The notes below the pieces were generated by a model. The model worked only from the letters and a program-made list of their open reading frames with translations. It made no database searches and was not told where the DNA came from. The position numbers and the translations under genes are program-made. Below, one piece after another: positions 26,041 through 37,567 of a DNA stretch of 64,000 nt. Numbering within the stretch: position 1 is the first letter of the stretch; each line of letters begins with the position of its first letter. Source of the stretch: Geosiphon pyriformis (Eukaryota > Glomeromycota > Glomeromycetes > Archaeosporales > Geosiphonaceae); the NCBI GenBank assembly GCA_016748015.1, contig JAAOMT010000094.1, forward strand, positions 51,281 to 115,280. Reading direction: 5' to 3'.

Positions 26041-27497
26041 ATAATATTTTTTTTAGCTTTAAACAGATAACAAAAAACTTTCTTAGATTTTGTTTTATAC
26101 TTAATCATAGATTGTATATTAAAAGTCTTAGTACTATTAAGTCTTAATTACATTTTTATAAAATAATCAAAGTCAAAAGTATTACTAAAAACAAAAGTCT
26201 TAATAATTTTAAAAACTAAGACTTCTAATTTAAAAAATTTAAAAGATTGTTTATTTTTTAAAATATTGAATTTATTGTATTAATATTTAGAAAAAATTTT
26301 ATATATTGAATTTACTATAACTTTCTATAAAATATTTTACATTACATTCAACTCAACTTATTTTTTTGCATTCTAAACTTTTATAAGATTAAAAACAAAT
26401 CTAATAATAAATACTTTTTAAAACATGTCTATTTTATTTTATTAGCATTTTTTATATTGAACTTCTAATAATTTTGATTAATTTGTTTGTGTATAGCATT
26501 TAGAAAAGTATTCAAAAGATTATTTAACTCAAAAAAACAAACACAGTTTTGTAATTGGTATTAAAAAACTTAAACACATTAGAAACTTTACAATAAATAA
26601 TATTGATAAAAAATAATTACTAATAAAAATGTAATTAATAATCTTTTTTACACTCTTTAAATTGCTTCAAATTATAAGCTTGACAACAAAATTATTTAAA
26701 AAAAATTATACAAACCTAAATCAAAACATTTTTTGAAACTTATATTCTGTTTTATCTTATTTTTATTAAAATTACTATTTAATACTATATAAAAATTTGA
26801 ATTAACTATATTAGTAATGCAAAAATTATCTTACAAGCTTGTTTAAATTGTATACTAGTTAAAATATTAGCATATAAACCTAGAATTGTTACTGAAAGTT
26901 TATTGTTAAACAGCAGATAAATTAAAAAAAGATAACAAAAATCTTAGAAACTTTATATATATATTAAGCAAAAATATTTTTTATAATTATTATTACTCTT
27001 AAATTTAAATAACTAGTGTATAAACCAGAAATAAAAACTTTTATATTTGGAAATCTGTTCTTAATCTAAGATTTAATTTGTTTTTTTAGTTTTATTTTAA
27101 TAAAAATAGAAATAAAATTGCCAAAATCTCTATGCTATCTAATAAAATTCTTTTGTTTAGCCAAATTGGTTTATTTTTTTAATATTATATATTATAAACT
27201 TTCAAACATGATTAGTTATTAAAGTAAAAAATATACCAAAAAACTTAAGCCAAAATATGATTAATCTAATCTACTAAAATTAAACTAATAAAAATCTCAA
27301 AAGCAACTATTTTTAATTCTAAGTTGCTTATCTTGATAATTAAAACCATAAAACTATTTATATTTAAACTAAAGTCTTAATTATTGTTACTAAAGAAAAA
27401 AAAACCAATACTTACAAGTTATTTAAGATTATATTTAAATCCAAACTTGAATTCAAAAACACAGAAACAGTCAAAAAAATAAATTAAAAAACAGCAA

Positions 27498-27501
27498 CCA
27501 G
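27498..27501. repeat. Target-site duplication CCAG, left copy
   Basis: CCAG immediately before the LTR start TG. It is repeated at 28178-28181 directly after the LTR end CA. Four bases is within the usual range for LTR-element integration. Confidence 0.65.
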
Positions 27502-27720
27502 TGTTACCAGACGAAATTAGAGATATCATTTAGCATGAAATTATCTCATAATTCCTATCATTAATTAGCATATATTATCGTTTCAAATTATTACTTATTA
27601 CATTAGCAAAGAATGTCCGAAATTATTATTTAATTAATAACCCAAATTGTACACAACACAAATGTAACCTAATTGTGATAATCAATCATGCAATACTCCG
27701 AACTATGTAACATTCAAAAG

Positions 27721-27825
27721 TTTGCCGAAATTTATAGAAATTCGCCGAAATAATTGATAGTTCACCGAAATATCTAATAGTTCGCAGAAATAACTTGTAG
27801 TTTGCCGAAATGTATCTTTAGTTCA
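27721..27825 (+). repeat. 20-bp-period array of TTYGCCGAAA in the LTR
   Basis: The decamer TTTGCCGAAA or a close variant starts at 27721, 27741, 27761, 27781 and 27801, exactly 20 bases apart, with a sixth weaker copy near 27821. The intervening 10 bases are AT-rich and variable. Such an array in an LTR is likely a set of regulatory protein-binding sites placed on one helix face (inference). Confidence 0.8.
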
Positions 27826-27863
27826 GCAAAATTGTAGAAAATAGCAAAGTTCAAGTTCATAGA

Positions 27864-27883
27864 NNNNNNNNNNNNNNNNNNNN
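27864..27883. other. Assembly gap (20 N)
   Basis: Twenty unspecified bases inside the solo LTR, at the edge of the internal tandem block. The true length is unknown, and the gap probably reflects a collapsed repeat. Confidence 1.
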
Positions 27884-28004
27884 ACAGACGAGATTCCTGT
27901 AGAAGAGTTGACTTTCACAGCAAAGTAACTACACATTTTAGTGAGCTTCCAGACGAGCAATTCCTGGGAAAGAGTTGACGTTTACTACAATGTAACTACA
28001 CAAA
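27884..28004 (+). repeat. Tandem duplication of about 60 bp inside the LTR
   Basis: Two adjacent similar copies, each reading CAGACGAG, ATTCCTG, AGAGTTGAC and finally GTAACTACACA. The first begins right after the N gap, so additional copies may be missing from the assembly. Confidence 0.8.
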
Positions 28005-28177
28005 GCAACTGGCACGGAATTGGCCATTTCACTTATAAGCCCAGCAGTTCAAATTATAGGAGATAATTTGAAGATAAATTCAGTTATTGGAGGTTCAACC
28101 ACATCCAGAAAACGTGAATTCACAGCAAACAAGCATTGACAACATTTAAGAAAAGAGACCAAAAACCTCCGGTAACA

Positions 28178-28181
28178 CCAG
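28178..28181. repeat. Target-site duplication CCAG, right copy
   Basis: Second copy of the 4-base duplication flanking the solo LTR. Confidence 0.65.
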
Positions 28182-29974
28182 AAATCCTAAATTTACCTTA
28201 CTTAGCTTTTATATAATATTAAACACTTAATCAACCAGAAGTTTTAAAAAATGCTTCAAAAAAATCAAATAAGTATTAATAAACAAATTATTTTATAGGG
28301 CAAAAGAAACTTTATTAAAACATAAAACATCAAAGAAAAATAATTTAAAACCAAAACCAAAATAAGTATTATTAAAAACAGAAGACAGTGAGACCACTTG
28401 GGCCCATAATTTGTTATCAAAAGCAGTAAAACATAAAATAAAAACACTTTTTTGGCATATAACTTAGTCAACTAAAGACAATTTTTATCTAAAGCAAACT
28501 TTTTATATATTTTCAAAAATAAAAGAGTAAATACACTTGGTATATTATATTTTAAAGCAAAATATCTAAAATACTCACACTTTTTACAATAAATCAAACT
28601 TAATTTAATTTAAGAAAACTTAACATTACTAAAAACTGGCTTTGTGTGAAATGCTAATTCTAAATTTTTCTTAAATTTAAAATTAATTATAGTACACTAA
28701 ACTTAAATATTAATTTTAAATAAATAATTAATTACATATATTTTTTCATCTGCTCTTTTTAATAAAGTACCAAAATTATAAATAGTAATTCCTACAAACA
28801 AAGTAAACAAAAGTACTCTGAACCAATTTTTAAATATACAAATATCACAATTTTTTACAGTTCTAATCACATCATGTACTGAATTTTTTCTAATTAAAAA
28901 ACCACTTAAAAGCCAATTAATTAATTTGATTTAATTTGGCAAACTTTATTACAGTTTTCTGTTATAGTTTAATAAGTTGTAATTGAATTGACACTATTTG
29001 ACCAAACTTAAAGAGAGCTGTAATAATTATTTCTTTTGGCATATCTATAAAAAAAATTTTTATTATTATAGTTTGATTTAAATAAAATTCTTCTCTTTTA
29101 AGATTATTATTTACTATGATGTCTTTTTTCTTGGCCAATAACAGTGGTTTTTTTTATGCTATTTTTTGATGTAAACATAAATTTGATGATTCTTTCAAAT
29201 TTTGAAGAAATAATAGTCTTTTTAAAACTATTAATTAATGAAAAAAAATTTTTGATTACTTAAGTTTTTGCTATTATTGATTTGTTTTTTATTATTAAAA
29301 AATTGATATTCAATGCAAATAATTTTTTAACAGCCATTTCTATTTGAGTCTTAATAATCTTAAAATTGATTTATTTTTTGTCCAAAGAAACTAAAAGACA
29401 AGAAGAAAACAAGACTTTATTATTACTTAAAACAAAATTAAAAGTGCCAATAAAAAACCAATTATTTTAATAGTATTTACTTATTTGGCTTTTGGAATAT
29501 TTATTTTTGAATTAAAATGGCCATTATCTTTACTACCAGCTTCATAACCAGCTTTAAAATTTGCAGACAAGACTACTGGCATCTCTTTATTTGTATTTAT
29601 TCCAATAAACTATCCAACAATTTGCTTAGCTTTTTCAAAGTTTATATCTGCTTTATTACCTAAATATCTAATATTTCTTAAAAGCACTTTTTGCTATTGA
29701 AACAAACTACCACTTACAAAACCTAAAGCCAAAACTCTAAGTAATCTTTTCTTAGCTTTAGAATCACTTATAATGACAATCAACTCAAAACAAAAAACTT
29801 CTTTTAAAATTTCTGACTTTTTAATTTTAAGAATTTGGAATAAAGAAAAGAAAGAAGTTTTTTTTTATTTGTTTGTTTGTTTTTCAATTTTCAATTATTT
29901 AATTTAATTATCCGATTATTTAATTATTTATTTTAAAATAATTATTATTATTTATTAAAAAATTAATTTTTTTT

Positions 29975-30196
29975 TAAATTAAGAATTGCTAAATCGATTT
30001 ATCTGTAACACGTAATATTAATATATATAGAATTTTAATATTTATTTATTAATAATTCTAATAAATATTAGTTTAATTAAAATAAAAAATAACTTTTTCT
30101 TATATAAAATTGAATAAAGATTATATATTTAATTTTTTATTATGTCTTAAGTAATTTATAATGTTTTATAAATAAAAAACACTTCATTGTGGACAA
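29975..30196 (+). repeat. Direct repeat, left copy (pair with 33118-33343)
   Basis: About 220 bases from TTGCTAAAT through AATAATTCTAATAAATATTAG and TTTTTTATTATG to GTTTTATAA. They recur at 33118-33343 in the same orientation, about 3.1 kb away. The right copy carries a short internal insertion (TTTTTTTTGTTAAATAG). Function unknown. Confidence 0.65.
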
Positions 30197-30199
30197 CCA

Positions 30200-32090
30200 T
30201 ATATAGTTAAATATGAAACTATGATGGTAAATGATATTATGTATTGCAAATAGGTTGATTTATTAATTCTTTTTAAATTACTGTATTTTTTTGGAAAATT
30301 CGATAATTTTATTATTATTTTTAGCATATAAGAAGCCATATATAATAGTTTAAAATAATGAATTTTTATACATGTGTTAATTATTTAATTCTTACTAATC
30401 AGTCATCATATAAAATAAAACCAATTTTTAGTTTATAATTAGCTATAAGTAAAAATCTTATCAATCATCTTAAAGATTATTTGATTGAATACCCAAAGTA
30501 AGTTACATATTCATTTTGTTTTTGTTACAGCACTCTTACTAATATTTAAATTAAATTCAGTCAGATTTTTAAATTTCGAAAAAGTAAAACAGATGGAAAT
30601 TCATGTTTAAAAATATTTGAAGTCGATTCACTATTTCCAATAAACAATTGTGGATTTTATTAAATATTTAGCTGATAATGTATACTTTACAAGTAAAAAT
30701 TCAAATGATGTTAAGAATACAATTTGTGAACAGCCACAAAACATAGTCAATAACATAAATTCTTTTCAAAAAGCACGAAATAAGACTTTTAGAATTTATA
30801 CTATATTGAAAACAATATTTACAAGCCAAAATGAAATTAAAATTTTTTTTGAAAGACAAGTGTTCAGAATAGTGTTATAACAGAAGATAAAATAGATAAA
30901 CAAGTACAAAAGCTGTTAAAATATTCAAAGTTTTTTACTAGTATACATATTATACAAAATGATAATATGTTTGTATTTGTTAAATAAATCTTTATTTATA
31001 TATTTTTGTCCTGTTTTTGCCTTTTATTTTCTGATCTAATCAATTATAGCCTATTTTGGTAAGATGTAATTGATTTTTGAAAGAAAAAAGTTTCACCATG
31101 CTTTTATCTCTTAAGCAAAAAAGTTTTTGTTTGCAAAAAATATGGACAAGCTTTACCAATTTGCTATAAAAATTGTTTAAAGTGTATTCTTATTAAATGT
31201 GTTGGTTAATATTCTGCTTAAATTTTTTATATTAACCGATATTATAAGCATTCAGAAATTTACAAAAAAATACAGAATTTTCGAAATCATTGGAATTTGG
31301 AATTTGCTCAAAAAAACAAATAAAAATAGAAAAACAAATAAAAAATTGGGTAAATACACAAAAAATCTGGAAAATATTGATAAGTATAATAATAATACAA
31401 TATATATTGAGCAGTATTTTAAAAATACATAAGCTATTAAATTTTTATTAATTAATAGTCTTTACTTTTTTTATTAAAAATACATATAACTAAATTTTTA
31501 TCCTTGTAGTAGTAATAACTACTTTTATGTTAATTAAGAAAAAAAAGCTTCTTAATAAAATATTGTCTATTTTGGTAAAGTTTATAATTTCTTATTTTAA
31601 ATAAATAAAAAAGTTTTAAATTTAAAAATTAAATAATTTATTTATCTTATCTATTATCAAACTTTTTATTATAAAATTAGTATTGACAAAAACAAAAAGC
31701 CAAATTATAAAAAAAATTATAATAAAACTGTAACAAATATTATTGATGTGATAAAAATTGCATAAGTCTAGTATATTAGTCTGTAAATAAAATAAATCAA
31801 ATACAGTATAAGCAACTTATTATCTGCAATTTTTGTTAATACTATAAAGTTAATAGTAATTTTGTTTTTCTATATAATTAAGATGTATATTAGATTTTAT
31901 ATTTTGATACGAGTTTTTGAAAATTTATATGCAATATAGAAGTGAAAATCTGATAAGTTTCTGGTTTTAAATATTGATTTGAAAAATTTTATTTTGTTTT
32001 ACTAAAAGTTTTTTATTTTTCAGATAAGTTGTTTTATTAAATTTATTTTAGATTAATAATTTTAATTATATTAAAGAGATAATTTTAATA
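30200..32090. other. Segment between direct repeats, no confident gene
   Basis: AT-rich but with two open frames on the plus strand: 30650-30880 (76 codons, charged, reads KYLADNVYFTSKNSNDVK) and 31199-31432 (77 codons, Lys/Asn-rich). A GTAAGT...TTACAG pair at 30498-30530 could be a very short intron. Neither frame matches anything I know. They may be fragments of one decayed gene or chance frames in AT-rich DNA. Confidence 0.3.
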
Positions 32091-32099
32091 GAATTTTTT

Positions 32100-33095
32100 A
32101 AATTATATTAAAATATTAATAAATAAAACAGATATTTTAAGCAATAAAAAAACTGATCTTTTGGCTAATATTGTCTTATTTTCAAATATAATGTTTTTAA
32201 TTATGTTAAAAAACATAAAAATTTTATTTGTAAAGTCTTTTAAATAGTCTACTGTACTTATTAAAAAGTTGAGTTAAATGTTAAAATTTTAAATATTGGT
32301 TTGATTAAAAATATTAACTGGATTTAATAATTATTAGTTTGGTATTCTAATTTGCATATAGTAATTAGTTTTATAAGCAAAATTACAACCAATATATGTT
32401 TTTATTTTATGAAAATTTTATATTATCAATTTTTTATTGCTGTTTATAAGTGTCTGTATAATAAATATTACTATAATGTTTTGTGTTAAAATAAATGCCA
32501 AATATACAAAAGCATATTTAATTCACATATAATCATTTAAAAAACTAAATCTGATTTGAACAGATTGTTATTTTGTGTATCTTAATTGTTTTTTTTGTGT
32601 TTATCTAATTATATTATATATACTGTTCTGTGCAAAAATTTATTTTTAAAAATTAGTTTTATAAGTTTTTGTCTGTTTTTAAGAATGCTAAAATTACTGG
32701 TATTAAAATACATAGTTTGGATTTGACACATAAATTAAAATATTTGGCTTATTTATTCTAAATACTGTGTTTTTATAGAAAAAAAAGATTTGATTTTGCA
32801 TAATAAAATAATGTCTGTGGTTGTTAATAATTTCTTATCTGTGCTATCTAAAAATATAGTCAAACTACTTAGAATTGCTAAAACTTTCGGAATTGGTTTT
32901 GGTTTGTGCAAGTTGTATTTATTCTTTTCAAGTATTGAAAATTTGATTTCTATATATATAAATATATAGTATTGTTTTAATTAATTTGAGTGATTGGTTA
33001 TATATAAAAAATACATAATTCACATTTAATTTAAATTACTTAGTTTAATATATTATATTAAGTAGAATTTAGACTTTACTGATTAAACATAAATA
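32100..33095 (+). pseudogene. LINE 3'-end fragment E
   Basis: 5'-truncated, decayed LINE of the same family. It reads DLLANIVLFS near 32165 (A: DLLAGVFSHS), then YFMKILYYQFFIAVYKCLYN near 32400 (A: YFIKALYHRLPVAVRKCLYD), and ends RIAKTFGIGFGLCKLYLFFS near 32870, followed by the LINE 3' UTR pattern (TTGGTTATATATAAAAAATACATAATTCACAT). The 5' truncation point lies close to the end of the RNase H domain. 5' truncation is typical for LINE insertions. Confidence 0.8.
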
Positions 33096-33117
33096 AAATA
33101 AAATTATTTACAAATTA

Positions 33118-33343
33118 ATAAATTAAGAAAATTGCTAAATTAATTCATTTTTTTTGTTAAATAGACTTATTTACACTATGTAATATTAATATATAAAAAT
33201 TTTAATATTTATTTATTAATAATTCTAATAAATATTAGTTTAATTAAAATTAAATATAGATTATATATTTAATTTTTTATTATGTTTTAAGTAATTTATA
33301 GTGTTTTATAATTAAAAAATACTTTATTATAAACAAATCCAAA
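33118..33343 (+). repeat. Direct repeat, right copy
   Basis: Second copy of the 29975-30196 repeat. It begins about 25 bases after the 3' end of LINE fragment E. Confidence 0.65.
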
Positions 33344-33344
33344 T

Positions 33345-36300
33345 ATTATGGTCTTGTTTTTTACAAATTTTATATTTATGTACTTGAATTTAAGAAAAAA
33401 CAATTTCAACAATTTTAAATTGTAATAAATTTTGTTAAATAGATAATTTTTAATAAGTAATATTTTGTTAAAAATAATTTAAAGCATTTAAAAAACATTT
33501 TTAAGTTTATTAATTAGAAAAATTTTCAATTATAAAAGATGTGATTAAAATTAGAATTAATTAAAAATGTATTATTTTTTGTTAATATAAAATTTAAAGT
33601 TGATATATTTAATTTATACTTAAAATAATTGTTAAAATATTAACTTTAAGATTATTTATTGTAAAAATACTAAATACCAAATAAAATAAAACTAATCTAT
33701 AGAAAAAATTTCTTTAATAATAAGCATATTCTGAATTTAATATTTATATAAGACTTATTATTATTAAAAAACATTAGAACAAGATATTATATTATTATTT
33801 AATAGTTTTTATACAAGAAAATACTGTCTATAAATTGTTTTTAAGAGAAATATTGAAATTTTTTATGCAACATTTTAAAAAAAAATATTATGATTATGAT
33901 AAATTCGAATATACTTGATACTTTATTGTGTTTTAACTTCTTTAATCATATTTCTAAAAATATTTAATATTCATAATTAAATTTTTGTTGAAATTTTAAG
34001 ATAGTATTTTAATTAAGTATGTTAAATTTTTATCAATAATAAATTAATATTATCAAAATACATATTTTTATTTGTTTAAAACAACAACAAATTTCTTTTT
34101 ATATAAAATTTAAGTGATTAATAAATAATTTGTTAAAGCTAAAATTGCTAAATAGTTATAACTTAATATGTTTTATTTGATATTAAATACTTCTAATAAT
34201 ACAAATTAAATAATATTAGTGTATTCTAAATAAAAATTTATAAAGTATTTTTTACAATTAACAAGTACATTTTTTTAAATATATCAAACACAAAATAAAT
34301 ATATAGATATAAAAAAAATAAAAAAAATACATGTATTAATACATATTTTTAGTTTATAGTAATAGTAATTAACTTGATATATATAAAACTTTACAATTTA
34401 TTTTAAAGTCTATTAATAATATACTTGTATTTTTTAATAAATAAAAGCAACAACAACTATAAAAAATATATTAAAGCTATTTATATCAATAATATAAAGC
34501 ATAAGCATTTAAAATCGATTTGTTTTATATATATAATTTATTAAATAAAATATAAATATTTTTAAGCAAAAACAATATATTTAAAATATATATAAAATAA
34601 ATATGTAATTTATTAACAATATTACAAATATAGTTATATTAATAATTGATTTTTTTAAGTGTTTTTAATAATACCAATATAAATAAACAATTAACAAACT
34701 TTATTTTTTATAAATAGTCTTTAAAATTATATATTACTTAAGATTTTTCTCTTATAATGTTGTTAAAATTGCTTTTGGTATAAAATTAATACTTTTTGTT
34801 TAAATTTAAGTTATTAAACAGCAAAATATTTAGCAATATTATTAATAACTTAAAATTACGTTTAATATTATAAATTATTAAATATTAATATTTATTAACT
34901 TTGAATAATTATCTATATTTAATAAAAAAATAGTTTATTAATTAAGTTGTTGTTTTTTATTGTAAATCTTCTAATAAAGCTTTTTTAAAAACATTATATC
35001 TATTTTTTTAATCATATTTGAAGATAATATAAGTATTATTAATAACAAAATATTGTTTTGTTACTACATATCCTTAAAAGTATATAAAAATATTATTATA
35101 TAATATTTTTGGAAGTAATAATATCATATAAATATATTTGTAATTTTATAAAAAAATGTAATTACTTATAAATCAAAAAAATTTATTAAGTTTATTTGTT
35201 ATTAAATTATATCTTATTATAATATTTTAGAGTTTTTTAATTATAAATTTATTAATATGTTTATATATATAATTAAATACAAAACTATGATATAAATAAT
35301 ATTATATATTAATTTAGCAAAAAAAATAAATTGATTTAATAATTCTCTAAATTAATTAAAAAATTTAATTAAATATTTTATAATATATTAATCAAAATTA
35401 ACAATAAAAAATAAAAAAAATAAAAATTACTTATATTATTAATATTATTTATATATAAAACAATAAAATAAAATACTACTAAATTTATATTATTTGAACT
35501 AAAAATGTAATAATATTATTAGTAAAATTAAAATAATAATATATTTAAACAAATTAATAATAAATATTATTTTTTTAAACATATTTTTAAGGAAAATATA
35601 TAATTTGATAAAAATTTTAAAAGACGAAAAAATAATAAATAACAATATTATAATATTATTAAAAACAAAAAAAACATAACAATAAATTATTAAATAAATA
35701 AATTAAACACAATATTAAAAACAAAATATTATTCTATTATATTAAAACAGAAAAATAATAAAACAAATTCTATATTATTAAATATTTAATAATATTACAT
35801 ATAAATTATAATTAAAAAACAAAATTAAAAAAACAGCATTATTATTTAAGCCAATTAATATTAATATAAATATTTTTATAATATTAATTAAAACAAAAAA
35901 TAAAAAGGCTGTACTTTCTTTACTTTTTTATTATTTAAAATAATTGATAGTTTTTTTACATATTAATAATTATAAAAACTATTTAATAATACTCTATAAA
36001 AATCTTTTTTTAAATAAAATAATAATTAAACAGTTTTTTGTTTTAAGAATATTTTTTTTGTTATATATGAAAAAAACTTTTCTTTTAAAATTCTTTTAAA
36101 TCAATTTATTTAAAATAATTCTAATGTAATTTCTATTTTTTTAAAAGTTTTAAAGTATTTAATAAAAAACCAGTAATTAAATTACTTTTTTTTTGGTGTT
36201 TTTAATAATTTTAATGTTTTAAAATCTGTATTTTTTTTATAAAAAATAAAACTTTAATTTTTTCTGTTTTTATTGGTTTTTTGTTAATTTTGTATTATTA

Positions 36301-37430
36301 ATACTAATTATAATATTTAGTTTTATTATGATTATAAATAAATTTTTTTTTGTTTTAAACAATAACAATAAAAATACATTAATCAATTTTAGTTAAATTA
36401 ATTTTTTGGTTGTATTTTTTAATATATTAATTTTTGGCTAATTTTTACCAATTTTAAAAACAAAATAAAATATATTTTTATATGTATTTTTATTTAATTA
36501 CATTATTAAATTAATTAAATAAAAATATTATCAATTTTTTTTTTGTTTTTTATTACTGTTTTAATAATATTTAGAAAACAATTTCAGTTATTAAAAGTTT
36601 TTTAAATAAGTAGTTTTTACTTTAATGTTTAATACTACTTTTAAATTAAATTAATATTTGTTAAGTTTTTATTTAATTTGTTATTTGGCTTTATTAAGTT
36701 TAAATTAGATTTAAAAGATAATATTAAGTTGTGCAAGTTTAGCTTTTGAAATTTTTTTTGGTTGCTATTATTAAAATTTCTATTAATGATTTCTTTTTTT
36801 TAATTATATTTAAGATTGCAAAGTCTTTTATAATAGCTTTTGTTTTCTGCTATATTTTATAATATTTTTTTAAAATATCTTTTAATAACATTAAAAACAT
36901 TTTTAGTGTTTTTGGTATTATTACTTTAATTAAGTTAAAATTTATTAAGTTGTAATAATATATTGTTGTTTATTTCAAAACTTTTTTTCTGTTATTGTTA
37001 TTTTTATTAATTGGTTTATATTAATTAAAAAAATAATTTTAAGATTTTTTTTACTTAACTAAAAAAAGATTATTATCTTAAAAAATACTTTTAAAGCTAA
37101 TATTACAGATAATAAATAAGTAATTATTTTATAAGTTAATGCTTTTAGTTTTTTTATAATTTAAAATTTTTGGTTTATTTAAAAATATATAATAATAGAA
37201 TTTTTTGTATAATAAATAGAAATTTAATAATAATAGCAAATAATACTTAATATTTAATTTTTTTAATATAATAATTAGTTTATTCTGGTATTTTTTATTT
37301 TTTTAATAAACAATTCTAATTTTTAATTATTTTCTATGTTATTTTTTGCATCTTTTGTTAAACAATTTTTAATATTATAATTTTAATGTTTTTTTTAATT
37401 ATTTAATAAATAAAAAATAAAAGAAATAGA
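33345..37430. other. AT desert, no gene or element recognised
   Basis: About 4 kb with AT near 85-90 percent and no open frame of note on either strand. It lies between the 3' ends of LINE fragment E (+) and LINE copy B (-). TAATA/TATTA-rich words and long A and T runs dominate. It is presumably fully decayed transposon DNA. Confidence 0.6.
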
Positions 37431-37567
37431 TTTTTTTTTATTAACAATATTTAACAAGCATAGCCTAACCATTATTTAGTACATAGAACCAAACTAAAAG
37501 GCTCAAACTAAATGCAGTTCATGCACTTTCTACATGTGACTAGCCATTCAGGCCAGACAAAGCAACA

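Larger units (their letters stand above)
22136..27130 (-). pseudogene. LINE copy D ORF2 remnant
   Basis: Read on the minus strand from right to left. Endonuclease: IKNRFPNIKVFISGL near 27030 (A: VNKFPDVRVFILGL), then FNTNYKTVF near 26540 (B: FNMDHSAVM). Linker: KNKQSFKFFKLEVLVFKII near 26240. RT: FVNNIF near 24500 in place of FVDD, DITSKFFSINNILI near 24430, SKPSLIKAYSDVRFFLN at 24240-24190, and YKTQFSF near 24110. C-terminal part: FLNNKFLLANN near 23790 and FFSDLDSNIIVKINM near 22140-22180 (B: FFSGLDDNPSVNIGV). Catalytic Asp codons have become Asn, and stops are frequent. The start region reads TAATAACTAATC near 27130, where copy B has TAATGAGCGATC. Confidence 0.85.
27502..28177 (+). mobile_element. 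Solo LTR with target-site duplication
   Basis: Starts TGTTACCAGA and ends with the inverted counterpart TCCGGTAACA, i.e. TG...CA with 9 of 10 matching terminal bases. It is flanked by CCAG on both sides (27498-27501 and 28178-28181). Composition is much less AT-rich than the LINE it interrupts, and CpG sites survive, so it is comparatively young. It contains a 20-bp-period array (27721-27825) and a tandem block (27884-28004). No internal retrotransposon sequence is visible, so it is called a solo LTR; because of the 20-N gap, a collapsed internal region cannot be excluded. Confidence 0.8.
27130..29830 (-). pseudogene. LINE copy D ORF1 remnant, interrupted by a solo LTR
   Basis: On the minus strand the N-terminal region reads FVSGSLFQ and LGNKADINFEK near 29650-29720 (A: SVSGSLRQKS, LGDKADFFFK). 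It is followed by KKLFALNINFLIIKNKSII near 29300 (A: TKFFALDIGLLAIPGTTL), NFFSLINSFKKT near 29230, RIIKFMFTSKNSIKK near 29170, RKNSVHDVIRTVKN near 28880, and KLYAKKVFLFY near 28460 (A: LIYAKKQALVS). The C-terminal part resumes left of the LTR at about 27380 with MVLIIKISNLELKIVAFEIF (B: KVLIFKVGGLKSKMSALEAL). Stops and frameshifts are scattered throughout. Confidence 0.8.
22040..29860 (-). mobile_element. LINE copy D, near full length, highly decayed, with nested LTRs
   Basis: Minus-strand LINE of the same family, with 3' UTR at about 22040-22135, ORF2 at 22136 to about 27130, ORF1 at about 27130-29830 and 5' end near 29858 (AAAACTTCTTTCTTTC on the minus strand). AT content is near the ceiling. 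It has been hit by at least three later insertions: an LTR in reverse orientation from 24632, an unidentified segment around 25700-26050, and a solo LTR at 27502-28177. LINE homology resumes on both sides of the solo LTR, which shows that the LTR entered a pre-existing LINE. Confidence 0.85.

Noticed and set aside
30498-30530. 33-base intron
   Set aside because: The GTAAGT...TTACAG pair is suggestive, but it is shorter than the introns seen in the six-exon gene (78-125) and no reading frame joins across it.
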